From SABI01 sp963676605 (GTDB taxonomy: Bacteria; Spirochaetota; Spirochaetia; Sphaerochaetales; Sphaerochaetaceae): DNA of 64,000 bases. This document shows, piece by piece, positions 27,629 through 36,627 of this stretch. Positions within the stretch are counted from its first letter, which is position 1. Each line of letters starts with the position of its first letter. The notes under the pieces are model-generated. The model did not search any database. It was not told where the DNA came from and saw only the letters and a program-made list of their open reading frames with translations. Where the stretch lies: the NCBI GenBank assembly GCA_963676605.2, contig CAXXSP010000026.1:1-64000 (forward strand), written 5' to 3'. A program made the translations under genes and the position numbers.

Positions 27629-28198
27629 TTAGAGTTCGTCCCTCTTGTTCACGATCTTGCTTATAAGGTTGTAATCCAGTGCACCCTCAGCATCGAGCCA
27701 GTAGTCCCTGTCCGTATCGCGGGAGACCACCTCGAGCGGCTGCCCGCTCTGGTCACTGATGATTCTATTGAGTTTCTCTTTTGTCTTCTCAAGCTGATTG
27801 GTGTAGATCTCGACATCGGTCGCAACGCCCTGCATCTCACTCATCGGCTGATGAATCAGGTAGGTCGAGTTGGGAAGACCAAGGCGATAGGGAGCATCGA
27901 CAGCAAGGAGAACCAGAGATGCCGCACTCGCGATGAGACCGGTCCCGATCATGAACACATCATTCTTTATGAACCTGACCATGTCATAGATGGCAAGCCC
28001 CGAGTTCACATCCCCGCCGGGCGAGTTGATGAACATTTTGATCGGCTCATCACTCTCGTTCTCGAGGATCAGCAGCTGCTTGATCACCTTTTCGGCTGAT
28101 TCCATGTTGATCTCGCCGGTGAGCATCACCGAGCGGGTCTCGAGGAACTTATCCTGGGGAACTGCATTCTCTTTCTCTTTTGTATCTTTCTCTGCCAT
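27629..28198 (-). CDS. clpP: ATP-dependent Clp protease proteolytic subunit (ClpP paralogue)
   Basis: A 189 aa serine protease subunit of Clp complexes. It shows FLETRSVMLTGEINMESAEK, INSPGGDVNSGLAIYDMVRF, the nucleophile in GLIASAASLVLLA (the usual GMAAS motif is GLIAS here), the catalytic His in YLIHQPMSEMQG, and RDTDRDYWLDAEGALDYNLI. I choose ATG 28198 because AGGAAGAG precedes it; an open extension of 52 codons upstream has no such site and unlikely composition. The divergent nucleophile loop suggests a second ClpP type, as found in spirochaetes and cyanobacteria with several clpP genes. Confidence 0.88.
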   Translation of the reverse strand: MAEKDTKEKENAVPQDKFLETRSVMLTGEINMESAEKVIKQLLILENESDEPIKMFINSPGGDVNSGLAIYDMVRFIKNDVFMIGTGLIASAASLVLLAVDAPYRLGLPNSTYLIHQPMSEMQGVATDVEIYTNQLEKTKEKLNRIISDQSGQPLEVVSRDTDRDYWLDAEGALDYNLISKIVNKRDEL

Positions 28199-28481
28199 AT
28201 ATCTACTCTTCCTTTCACAAGCTCTTGCATGTTCGAGTATAGTAAGGAACGGATGAATTGAAAAGGGGCTCTTTCTCAGAAGTTTACCGACGCAGAGGAG
28301 AGCTGATGGTCGAGTGATGGTCTCAGACAGCCCCGTCAAAACAGGTCTCATCATCTGCGTTGTCCTCCGCCGAGAAGAAGAAAATTTCCGTATGGACTCA
28401 CCGGAACTTCAGTTGTATACTATGAAAGGCTTAAAACAGTGAACATCACGCAGAGATTTCTGCGTATTGTGGAATACTTAT
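28199..28481. other. Intergenic region between clpP and the transposon
   Basis: No convincing gene. It holds an ACGCAGA-GATT-TCTGCGT hairpin (28449-28466) without a clear T tract, and a TATACT box near 28418. The right part may be the remains of whatever preceded the truncated gene now found beyond the transposon. Confidence 0.4.
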
Positions 28482-30224
28482 CCCAAAACCTCGCGCAACG
28501 TTTAGCATGACTGCATAGAATTTGCCTGTGTCTAGACAAGTTTGCAATTTCAGATTGAATTAGTCATGAGAAGCCCAGCCAGTCATGCGACTTCATCCAA
28601 TTTCGTTTTCTGTTCAGCCAACGACTGAACGCTTATATATGCTCTTCCTGATTGACAATCCGGTCTATGATCCGGTAACCAAAAAGACGTCCCACAAGTA
28701 TAAGCTGGTCGGTACCGCTACCGAAAAGGGTGGAGAGATCACCTTCGGTCCTTCCTATCTTCTTGAGATGGGGAAGAGCGAAGTTGCTTCTACCGTTCCT
28801 GAAACGGTATCAAGAACTATTCAGATGGGCGAGAATCTCATCATCGACAAGATGATCAAAAGTACGGGAGTAAAACCGTTTCTCCTGAAAGCCTTCGGTA
28901 AGGATGACACACAATCCATCCTTGATCTTGCGTCCTGCATCCTGTGTACAGGGAATCCTCTCTCTACTTCAGAATACTGGATGGACCTTCATGGAAAGAA
29001 GATTATTACCTCTGAAAGAGTAAGTGAACTTCTGTTTCGTTTGAGGAATGAGGATAAGGTCGCTACCTTCCTCGGTCCATGGATGTTCCCATAACAGAAA
29101 GGGAAAAGGTAAAAGTCTCTGCTACGACATTACCAGTGTCAGCTCCCATGCCCGCCATAACCATTATGTTGAATGGGGCCATAATCGAGATAAAGAGAAG
29201 ATGAAACAGATCAATCTTGCGCTCCTTTCAGCGAAGAGCACTGCCGTTCCCATATTCACATGGTTTGCTCCTCTTCCGGGATCAATGAATGACTCGAAGA
29301 CTCTGAAAGAGATGGTAACACGGCTGAAGAAACTGGAAGTGCAGCCTTCTGCCTTCATTATGGACAGAGGATTCTACTCAAGTGAGAATCTCAATTTTGT
29401 AACTGAAAACGGTATCAAATTCATCATTCCTGTACCTCAGAGTGTGAAATGGCCCCATACGCACATCCAGAAAATGAGAAGCTCTATGATGGAGAACATC
29501 AGCGGTTACATCAGAAAAGAGAATGGAACGATCATCCAGTCCCGGAGTGTATACGCTCCGCTTCCTGATGGGCCTCGTGGCTGGCTTCACATCTACTATG
29601 ATGATGAAGCTGCTCTTCATCGCAGACAGTCCTTCATGGAACATTACAGTAGATGCTTTGATGAACTCAGCTGTGGAGAAACTGTAGAGGAGCATCAGAA
29701 GTTCTACAAGGAATTCTTCGAGCTTGGCTACAAGACGAAGAATGGTCAAAAGATAAAGGCGAAGAAGAAACCAGAGACCTATTTTGATAAGCATTTTTTT
29801 GGCTACTGGTGCATCTACACCAATGCTGAAAAGGATGCGAAGACTGCTCTTGAGAATTACAGGGAACGTAATGGCATTGAAGTTCCCTTTGATGACCTGA
29901 AGAATGAACTGGATTGCGAACGTCTGAGAGTCCATAGCAAAGAAGCCATGTATGGCCGGTTATTTATTCAGTTCATCGCCTTGATTCTTCTTTCTGCCAT
30001 ACGGCAGGTGATTGAAGAAAAAGGGAGAAGTTTCAGCAAGTATGCGACAAGCTACCGTGACGTTCTGAGAAGGGTCACATCCTATTCAAAAGTTGAATTC
30101 AAGGGCAGATACAAGTCGTTGTATTCGACACCGACGAAGGGTGCCAGTCTGATTTTCGAAGCATTTGAGATCGATTTGCCGGTCTGATCAGCTCATCGTG
30201 CTAAACGTTGCGCGAGATTTTGGG
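28482..30224 (+). mobile_element. IS4-superfamily (IS1634-like) insertion sequence with terminal inverted repeats
   Basis: The element is 1,743 bases. Its ends are inverted repeats: the left begins CCCAAAACCTCGCGCAACG and continues TTTAGCATGA (28482-28510); the right, read inward on the minus strand, begins CCCAAAATCTCGCGCAACG and continues TTTAGCACGA (from 30224). One DDE transposase gene fills it. No target-site duplication is visible (ACTTAT on the left, TTCCTA on the right), so a deletion or rearrangement followed insertion. The sequence to the right is a truncated gene. Confidence 0.85.
28585..30187 (+). pseudogene. DDE transposase of the IS, split by a frameshift
   Basis: About 534 codons in two frames. 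The first frame (28585-29094) is the N-terminal DNA-binding part; the second (from about 29095) is the catalytic part with YDITSVSSHARHNHYVEWGH (first Asp), FIMDRGFYSSENL (second Asp) and the IS4-type YRERNGIEVPFDDLKNEL signature containing the final Glu. The break lies at about 29,080-29,095, just before the catalytic core. It could be a disabling mutation, a sequence error, or less likely programmed frameshifting; I see no clear slippery site with downstream structure. Confidence 0.85.
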
Positions 30225-30225
30225 T

Positions 30226-30891
30226 TCCTACAAGTATGTTGATGGTAATTTAACTCCGTTTGTTATCAATAATAATGCATTGACCGGATTTACGTTCGGT
30301 AAACTCATTGACGGCAAGCTCTATATGGCTACCGGCAGTAATGTACATTATGATTCGGGAAAAATCACAACCTACGACCCGGATACGGGAACGCCCTTAA
30401 CCTCCAGTATGACGATAACTCCCAACAGCTATCAGGAACCGAAAGTCATTTCATACAGCGGCGATGGAACCTGGAATGGAACATCAGAGTATATCGGAGT
30501 TATCGGCTACCACTACACCGGTTTTGGATCAGCCAATGGCTATCTCACGATGTATAACATAGATGATCCCTCAAATCCGACTATCTTGAATACATTCTCA
30601 GATGATGGTCAGATTCAGATTTATTCCGAAAGCGATTATAAATTCCATAGAATCATATTCGAACGGGACGGGATTCTTCTTATCGGATTCGATCGTCTCC
30701 ACCCTGTTTTCCGCAAGTACACCTATACCGGTGATATTGATCCATCCTTCGGTGAAATTAAGTTTTCTAGATACATGGATGTTTGGGGATCAGTCGATAA
30801 CGGATCTTCAATTATTCTGTCAGGAACATTTGGTAATACTGAAGAAAGCTTCGGTGGTATGCTCTGTAGAGTTGTTTTTTCTGACAAATAA
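30226..30891 (+). pseudogene. C-terminal remnant of a beta-propeller-like secreted protein, cut by the IS
   Basis: An open frame of about 221 codons that begins directly at the right end of the transposon, without its own start. The sequence is beta-rich with repeated units (GKLIDGKLYMATGSNVHYD, SEYIGVIGYHYTGFGSANGY, LTMYNIDDPSNPTILNTF) typical of extracellular propeller proteins. The N-terminus with the signal peptide is absent on the other side of the transposon, so sequence was lost with the insertion. The RCC1-type lipoprotein at 46735-48087 has a similar style but no clear homology. Confidence 0.6.
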
Positions 30892-30902
30892 GGTGCATTC
30901 AT

Positions 30903-30938
30903 GGGGAGAGGATTCCTGCGGGAAGCCTCTCCCGGTTT
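30903..30938. terminator. Stem-loop between converging genes
   Basis: GGGAGAGG (30904-30911) pairs with CCTCTCCC (30926-30933) around a 14-base loop; GGTTTGAG follows on the plus strand. It lies between the 3' ends of the propeller remnant and the glycosyltransferase gene and may serve both. Confidence 0.5.
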
Positions 30939-30953
30939 GAGCATGTCGACTTT

Positions 30954-32023
30954 TCATGTACTGGAGTCGTAAAGGCGCTGTATCTTCTCGGGCAGATAGG
31001 AAAGGAAATCGGAAGTGACACGTGGAGAGAGTGTTTCTTTCTTCCGTTCACTTTCGAGAAAATCGCTGATCAGAGAAGCAGTCACTTCCGTGTAATCATC
31101 CGTCCTGAACCTGTAGAGACTGCTTGCTTTCCGGGGATAGCTGTCCAGCTCCGCAAGGAATGTCGTCAGATCCCTTTTCAGGTTATTCAGATCAGTGCCT
31201 CTACCCCAGCCGCTCGCCTTGAGCATCTTCGCGTTGAGGCGCTGTTCGTACTGCTGTTCCTGCGGAATGGTGAGTACAGGCTTTTTCAAGTAAAGAGCTT
31301 CAGAGAGGAGCTGGTGCCCCGCAGGTGCAAGAACTGCCTTACATCCCGCTAAGGCTTCAACGAAGTCATGCTCGGGATCGGGGAATATCCTGAAGTCCGT
31401 ATCGGGAAAGTCTGAGAGAATCTCTCTCACCTGCTGAGCTGATGATTTTTTCACGTAGACGAGAACGTAATCTCCTGTGACCGGCATGGTGCGTTTCTTA
31501 CCTCCTCACGGAGGATGGGTCCCACGTCTCCCTCATAGAAGGAACAGATCAGATTCTTCTGAGCGGGAGGACTCATAAGGGCTGACACACACTTGGCACT
31601 GAGGGCATCGACCTTAAGTGAGAGGGAACGGCGGACCACCGAGGGATGATTAAGGCTTATCAGAGGAATCCCTGCTTTGACAGCGGCAAGAGCGGTGAAC
31701 GGTTCCCAGTCGCTGATCACTCCCTGAACTCCGCTCTCCTTCATCTCCCTGGCCATCTGTGCCACGATTCTTTTTCTCTGCAGGATGAAAGGGAGATTCT
31801 TTCTCAGGGTATTGAAATATTCGATCCTGTGCCCGTTATGGGAAAAATGGAGACCGGGAATACTCTTTGTGCTGATACCCTCACATGTCTCATGGAGGAA
31901 ACCGTCGATGCTTTCAGGACACCATACCCTCATATCGTGGCGGTGCCTCAGCAGAGGCCACAGCGCAGCGGTGCGGGCTGCATGTCCGTTCCCTTCTCCA
32001 TTGCATCCGTAGACTATCTTCAT
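30954..32023 (-). pseudogene. UDP-glycosyltransferase (GT28/MurG-like fold), one frameshift
   Basis: A GT-B glycosyltransferase of about 356 aa. The first half starts MKIVYGCNGEGNGHAARTAA, the N-terminal GxGHxxR loop of the UDP-sugar-dependent family, and contains ISDWEPFTALAAVKAGIPLI. The second half, in another frame, begins GDYVLVYVKKSSAQQV and holds the nucleotide-sugar site APAGHQLLSEALYLKKPVL. A single extra base in an AAA run near 31,490 separates them; otherwise both halves are clean, so a sequence error is plausible. Related proteins glycosylate lipids or surface polymers. Acceptor unknown. Confidence 0.75.
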
Positions 32024-32191
32024 CGTTCGGCTCCCTCTTCATGAGATGCCTTATCTGTATCGTGAACCTGCAAGTATTGTGTGAAAGAAATGTGATACGT
32101 TGATGAAAAAAGAGAGAGAAGAAAGACTTACAGTGAGAAGGAGCTTTCAGCTCTTTACCTTTTCCCCTTCTCCCCCTATATTCATTCACAT

Positions 32192-33070
32192 ATGAAAAGT
32201 GCAAGCGTATCAATCATAGGACGTCCCTCGTCCGGTAAATCCACTCTCGTCAATACGATCTGCGAAAGAAAGGTCTCCATCACGGCCAAGACACCCCAGA
32301 CCACCCGCAATGCGATCCGGGGCATCTATACCGACCAGAGGGGGCAGCTGATCCTCACCGACACCCCGGGCTACCACCTCAATGACCAGAAGTTCAACCT
32401 GAAACTGCAGGAGACAGCTCTCAAGGCACTTGATGAGTGTGATATCGTCTTGTACATCATTGACGCAACCCGGAGCGGCGGAAAAGAAGAGAAAGCCATT
32501 ATCGAGATACTGAACCGGGTGAGGCGCCCTATCATAGCGGCAGTAAACAAGACCGATATCGCCTCAGCTGAACAGGTTGAAGAAACACGGGAATTCGTCT
32601 TACAGAGCCTTGAGAACGTCGTCCTCTGTCCTATCAGCGCCTCGGTGGATGACGGAGTCGATGAGCTCCTTATCGAGCTGTTCAAGATAGCTCCCGAGGG
32701 ACCGCTCCACTACGACGAACAGGAATTCACCGACCAGCCGCTGGAATTCAGAATATCGGAGATCATACGCGAGAAGGCTATCCAGAGCGTATCACAGGAA
32801 CTCCCCCATGCCATCTTCGTTGAGATCATCGATATCGAGCATGACGAGGAAAACCAGTCCATCTGGATACGCGCCGCAGTCAATGTGGAAAAAGAGAGTC
32901 AGAAAGGAATTCTGGTAGGAAAGGGAGGAGCGAATATCAAGAAGATACGCATCGCCTCCTTCAAGGAGATCAAGCAGATCTTCCCCACCCTCTCACTCAC
33001 CCTCGATCTGAGAGTCAAGGCAGTGAACAGGTGGAGACGCAAGGATATGATCCTCTCCAAGATTCTTTAA
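32192..33070 (+). CDS. era: GTPase Era
   Basis: Era binds 16S rRNA and helps 30S ribosome assembly. The 292 aa protein has G1 GRPSSGKS (residues 10-17), G2 TTRNAIRGI, G3 DTPGYH, G4 NKTD, G5 ISAS, and a C-terminal KH domain with GILVGKGGANIKKIRIASFKEI. Length is normal. No strong Shine-Dalgarno is seen before ATG 32192. The last 63 bases (33008-33070) recur almost unchanged at 33855-33917 and in decayed form at 35312-35377, which makes this 3' end the anchor of a rearranged region. Confidence 0.97.
   Translation: MKSASVSIIGRPSSGKSTLVNTICERKVSITAKTPQTTRNAIRGIYTDQRGQLILTDTPGYHLNDQKFNLKLQETALKALDECDIVLYIIDATRSGGKEEKAIIEILNRVRRPIIAAVNKTDIASAEQVEETREFVLQSLENVVLCPISASVDDGVDELLIELFKIAPEGPLHYDEQEFTDQPLEFRISEIIREKAIQSVSQELPHAIFVEIIDIEHDEENQSIWIRAAVNVEKESQKGILVGKGGANIKKIRIASFKEIKQIFPTLSLTLDLRVKAVNRWRRKDMILSKIL
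33008..33070 (+). repeat. era 3' end, copy 1 (functional)
   Basis: The 63 bases from CTGAGAGTCAAGG to the TAA stop of era. Matches copy 2 (33855-33917) at 61 of 63 positions and copy 3 (35315-35377) at roughly 55 of 63, counted by eye. Confidence 0.95.
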
Positions 33071-33095
33071 TCTCAGTTTCCTCTGCATCGGAAGT

Positions 33096-33320
33096 TTATT
33101 CAGATCTTCTGCTGTCCTTGATACACTCAAGAATCTCATCGGTTTTTATACCAGTATCGATACCGTCAATATCAAAAGGAGAGGTAGAGCGAGGATTATG
33201 TAAAGGAATAATTTTAAATGTACTCCCATCTTTACGAGTAATAATAACTTCTTCCTTCAGTGCTTCGTTTAAAATGGAGGAAAACTGACGTCTAGCTTCT
33301 GAATACTTGTAAATCCTCAT
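33096..33320 (-). CDS. Phd/YefM-family antitoxin
   Basis: A 74 aa DNA-binding antitoxin: MRIYKYSEARRQFSSILNEA is the Phd/YefM N-terminal fold, followed by EEVIITRKDGSTFKIIPL and an acidic toxin-binding tail (DIDGIDTGIKTDEILECI). It overlaps the PIN toxin stop by four bases (ATGA), so the toxin gene is transcribed first, opposite to the usual order. The pair sits immediately behind the era stop codon, converging with era (25 bases apart). Confidence 0.85.
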   Translation of the reverse strand: MRIYKYSEARRQFSSILNEALKEEVIITRKDGSTFKIIPLHNPRSTSPFDIDGIDTGIKTDEILECIKDSRRSE

Positions 33321-33715
33321 ATTTTCACCTCCACTGATTTTATGTTTAGACCTTTGGAAATAGTCAGCATGTTCTTGTCTAACGACAGCAGTGGGACATT
33401 TAATCTTGAAGCTACTTCCAGATAATATGCATCATAGGCATATGTATTAAATTCTGAAACTATCTTTAAAGACTTCCGTATATCAGCAGGAACCAAACGT
33501 ACCGATATCTGTCGAAAAATCTCATAGCAGGCTACAATCTGCTCTTCATTCAATCTATTTCTTCTATTCATTGCAGAAAGCGCATTTCCTATCTCATAAG
33601 GAAGAACTTCAGGAGCTACAAGTTCACACCCCTTCGTAAGGTCTATTATTGCAGCCTTCTCAGGCTCGTTAAGAATAACTGCTAAAAATATATTAGCATC
33701 TACCAGTAAAGTCAT
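33317..33715 (-). CDS. PIN-domain toxin (VapC-type RNase)
   Basis: A 132 aa PIN domain starting at ATG 33715 (LLVDANIFLAVILNEPEKAA). The acidic residues of the active site are seen in VDANI, PYEIGNALSAM (Glu), and the C-terminal YDAYYLEVASRLNVPLLSLDKNM (two Asp). VapC proteins cut tRNA or rRNA and are held by their antitoxin. I reject the 13-codon upstream extension because it adds no family sequence. The gene precedes its antitoxin. Codon use (many ATA, AAA) is more AT-rich than era, consistent with acquisition. Confidence 0.88.
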   Translation of the reverse strand: MTLLVDANIFLAVILNEPEKAAIIDLTKGCELVAPEVLPYEIGNALSAMNRRNRLNEEQIVACYEIFRQISVRLVPADIRKSLKIVSEFNTYAYDAYYLEVASRLNVPLLSLDKNMLTISKGLNIKSVEVKI

Positions 33716-33818
33716 ATGTACATTGTACCACTCAGGTACATATTTTACAATCACACAGATTAATCAGACATAAACAATCACCGAAGATCTTATATTAGAG
33801 GTATGTCTGAATAACCTA

Positions 33819-33917
33819 CTTTCCGCCCTTCAGGTTGCTCGGTTTCGGCATCTGCTGAGAGTCAAAGCAGTGAACAGGTGGAGACGCAAGGATATGATCC
33901 TCTCTAAGATTCTTTAA
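33819..33917 (+). repeat. Rieske-gene fragment joined to era 3' end copy 2
   Basis: 33855-33917 repeats the last 63 bases of era with two differences, including the TAA. Immediately before it, 33819-33854 resembles the Rieske oxygenase gene at about 35,458-35,493: read on the minus strand it encodes QMPKPSNLKGGK, against QVPKASSLKGGE in the intact gene (28 of 36 bases match by eye). So a piece of a second Rieske-like gene 3' region and a second era end lie back to back. Confidence 0.9.
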
Positions 33918-33923
33918 CAGCTG

Positions 33924-35090
33924 CTACACATGCACCATTCGCTGACCTTCAATGATATGCTGCAATGAAACCACCTCTATCTTTTCGTGAACAGGATACC
34001 TGTCAGGTCCCGGGTATACAACATATATCCTGTCAAGCTTCAGGTCGGCAAGGGCGGAATGCATAGATTTCGTAACCTTCGGAGTTTCAGACATCTTGCA
34101 CTCAACTCCTATTCTTTTCCCGCCTTCCATGATAAGCAAATCGATTTCAGCCCCACTGTATGTTGACCAGAAATATGGATTCTGGATGTTTTGAGTCCTC
34201 ACTAGTTGCTCAATCGCAAAACTCTCCCACGAAGTTCCCAGAACAGGATGGCTGAGAAGGTCCTCTCTCGAACGGATTCCGAGAAGATGATGTAATATCC
34301 CTGTATCGGTGAAGTAGATCTTAGGAGATTTCACCTGCCGCTTTTTCATGTTCGAATACCAGGGCTGTAGAGTCCGTATCATATAGGTGGCAGTGAGGAT
34401 GTCGATATACGACTGAATGGTTGTATGACTTACTCCCATAGAACCTGCTAACTGTGATTTGTTTAGAACCTGCCCATGACTATGTGCAAGCATTGTCCAG
34501 AATCGACGCAGAGTCGCCTCAGGGATACGAATACCGAGTTGAGGGATGTCCCTCTGTAAAAATGTTCGGACAAACCCCTCTCTCCATGCGACACTATCTT
34601 CATTGTTTTTTGCAAGAAAAGAGAGAGGAAAGCCTCCTCTCAACCACAGCTCGTCCCTTTTCCCATGACCGGTTTCCATAACATCAAAGCCCTGGAGGTC
34701 TATGAATTCAATCCTTCCAGCCAGGGAATCGGAGGCATGTTTCATTAATCGGGGTGAAGCACTCCCGAGAATCAAGAATGATCCATTATTCTTTTTTTTA
34801 TCTGAGATGACGCGCAGAACACGAAACAGCTGTGGGAATAATTGAATCTCATCAATAATAATCAGATCCGCAAGTGATGTAAGATACAGCTCCGGATTCT
34901 GCAGTCTTGCTCTGTCTGAAGGGGATTCCATATCAAGAAAATGAGAAGGTATCAGAGAGGCAATCTCCCTTGCGATTGTGGTCTTGCCACACTGTCTCGG
35001 ACCAAGTATGGCTGTGATCTTTGCCCTTCGCAAAGCTGTCCTGATCTTCTGAAGATATGCTGATCTTTGAATCATACTTAATTCTATCAT
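33924..35090 (-). CDS. AAA ATPase with DUF4143 C-terminal domain
   Basis: A 388 aa ATPase of the AAA_14/DUF4143 family. Walker A is GPRQCGKTTIAREI (residues 30-43), Walker B is ADLIIIDEIQLFPQLF, and sensor LILGSASPRLM follows. A winged helix (LNKSQLAGSMGVSHTTIQSYID) and the DUF4143 nuclease-like end (FAIEQLVRTQ, GAEIDLLIMEGGKRIGVECK, a PD-(D/E)XK-like arrangement) complete it. The family is common in accessory DNA; its function is not settled. It lies between era 3' end copies 2 and 3, starting seven bases after copy 2 at its 3' side. Confidence 0.9.
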   Translation of the reverse strand: MIELSMIQRSAYLQKIRTALRRAKITAILGPRQCGKTTIAREIASLIPSHFLDMESPSDRARLQNPELYLTSLADLIIIDEIQLFPQLFRVLRVISDKKKNNGSFLILGSASPRLMKHASDSLAGRIEFIDLQGFDVMETGHGKRDELWLRGGFPLSFLAKNNEDSVAWREGFVRTFLQRDIPQLGIRIPEATLRRFWTMLAHSHGQVLNKSQLAGSMGVSHTTIQSYIDILTATYMIRTLQPWYSNMKKRQVKSPKIYFTDTGILHHLLGIRSREDLLSHPVLGTSWESFAIEQLVRTQNIQNPYFWSTYSGAEIDLLIMEGGKRIGVECKMSETPKVTKSMHSALADLKLDRIYVVYPGPDRYPVHEKIEVVSLQHIIEGQRMVHV

Positions 35091-35198
35091 TGAATATTGA
35101 AATAGTATATATCAATTTTCAATGATAATTTTAAATTCAAAGCAACATTTCACAAAATCATGAATAAGAGAAATGAATCATGAATCAATGCCCGTAAA

Positions 35199-35377
35199 TT
35201 GGAATCTGAAATCATATGGAAAAAGGCTATTCAGAGCGTAACCCAGAAACTCCCCCATGACATCTTCGTGGAGATCAAGCCAATCTTCCCTATCCTCTCA
35301 CCCCCCCCCTAGATCTGCGAGTCAATGCAGTGAACTGGTGGAGACGAAAGGATATAATCCTATCTAAGATTCTTTAG
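35199..35377 (+). repeat. Decayed era 3' part, copy 3, with internal deletion
   Basis: This stretch matches era from about 32,745 to the stop, but a 144-base segment (48 codons) is missing between two GAGATCA repeats of era (32822 and 32966), giving GGAGATCAAGCCAATCTTCC. The last 66 bases match at about 58 positions and end in TAG. A run of nine C and other changes make it a clear relic. It ends 6 bases before the Rieske gene stop codon. Confidence 0.9.
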
Positions 35378-35382
35378 GAACC

Positions 35383-36435
35383 TTATTTCCTGCCGTTTTT
35401 CAATTCTTCCCGTTTCTTCCTGTATTCGATGATAGGAAGATCTCCCTGCAGCAGCTGCTCTCCGCCTTTCAAGCTGCTTGCCTTCGGCACCTGAGTCTGT
35501 ACGACCCTGCGGTCCTGGTGAGCGATCACCTTGTTTGCCTTCCCTAAGAAGTATCCGGCAATTGTTCTGATCAGAGGAGCCTTCGCAAACTTCTGGTATG
35601 TTCTCAGATAGAGTATCGTGTGTTCGCCATCTACGGGGACGAACGCAGCGACAAGACGCAGCTTTTCAGAAATTCTGTTCTCCCAGAGATTCGGCATGAT
35701 CAGTTCAAGCTTGAAATCACGGTCAGGGGGAGGAACAGGGACCTCTGAAGGCTTTTTCGGCGGGATCCCGTCATCGACTCTGTTGAACACATAGGTGTAG
35801 AGCATCCTCGCCCCTATCCATTCGACCCCGGGACCGTCAACAACAGTACGGTTGCCCCTTCCTATCGTATTGTGGTGGACAAACGGTAAATGAACGACAT
35901 CCAGCTGGTTCTCAAGGACTCGGGAATAGTGGGCATCCCAGGGATCCTGAACGGTATAGGTCTCAAATGAATCATCAAGATCACAGAAGAACTCGGGATT
36001 TCCCGCAGGATCAGTAATCTTCGCATTGATGGGCAGAGCAGATACACCATCAGCAGGAATCTGATCAGGTGAAACTGGACCATGCTCATCGTCACCCCAC
36101 CAGATCCAGAGCCATCCACCCTTCTCATATACCGGGTAGGCAGGAACCCTGTAGCGGCCGGGAACCTCTGCCTTTCTCGTATTCGCGGGAATACAGGTAC
36201 ACTGACCATGAGAGGCATACTCAAGCCCGTGAAACGGACACTGCAGCTGATCTGCGACAAGCTTACCCGTACTGAGCGCCACACCACGGTGACAGCAGCG
36301 ATCGATGAGGCAGTGAGCATTTCCACGTGTATCACGCCAGAGCACAAGCTTTTCTCCAAGTCTGGTAACAGGGAGAATGCTTCCTTTTTTCACCTCTTTA
36401 GATTCAAGGATAACGTACCATTGGTTTCTAATCAT
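35383..36435 (-). CDS. Rieske 2Fe-2S aromatic-ring-type oxygenase, large subunit
   Basis: A 350 aa protein. The N-terminal Rieske domain has the ligands in CCHRGVALS and CPFHGLEY. The catalytic domain carries the mononuclear iron site in NQLDVVHLPFVHHNTIG (Asp, two His) near residues 190-206. Length and order match oxygenases acting on aromatic or pigment-like compounds (PaO/VanA-like group). Oxygen use looks odd beside a hydrogenase operon and a selenoprotein peroxidase of an apparent anaerobe, so the role may be detoxification or microaerobic. Substrate unknown. It converges on the decayed era copy 3. Confidence 0.88.
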   Translation of the reverse strand: MIRNQWYVILESKEVKKGSILPVTRLGEKLVLWRDTRGNAHCLIDRCCHRGVALSTGKLVADQLQCPFHGLEYASHGQCTCIPANTRKAEVPGRYRVPAYPVYEKGGWLWIWWGDDEHGPVSPDQIPADGVSALPINAKITDPAGNPEFFCDLDDSFETYTVQDPWDAHYSRVLENQLDVVHLPFVHHNTIGRGNRTVVDGPGVEWIGARMLYTYVFNRVDDGIPPKKPSEVPVPPPDRDFKLELIMPNLWENRISEKLRLVAAFVPVDGEHTILYLRTYQKFAKAPLIRTIAGYFLGKANKVIAHQDRRVVQTQVPKASSLKGGEQLLQGDLPIIEYRKKREELKNGRK

Positions 36436-36627
36436 ATCGCCCTCCCACAGTTGCTATGCTCACATCGAGAAAAGTATATCATGGTGCATGAGAATGAAAG
36501 AAGCTTAAAATACATCACCTTTCATGTTTCAGGCTACACTGAAAACTTTGAAACCTTACAGAATCTCAAAACTGGGAGGTATATCCTATTGAAACAGTGC
36601 TTCAGCATCCGAGAAACAATATGTAAA

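Noticed and set aside
29040..29110. Programmed -1 frameshift in the transposase
   Set aside because: No convincing slippery heptamer with downstream structure near 29,080-29,095; a mutation or sequence error is simpler, though not excluded.
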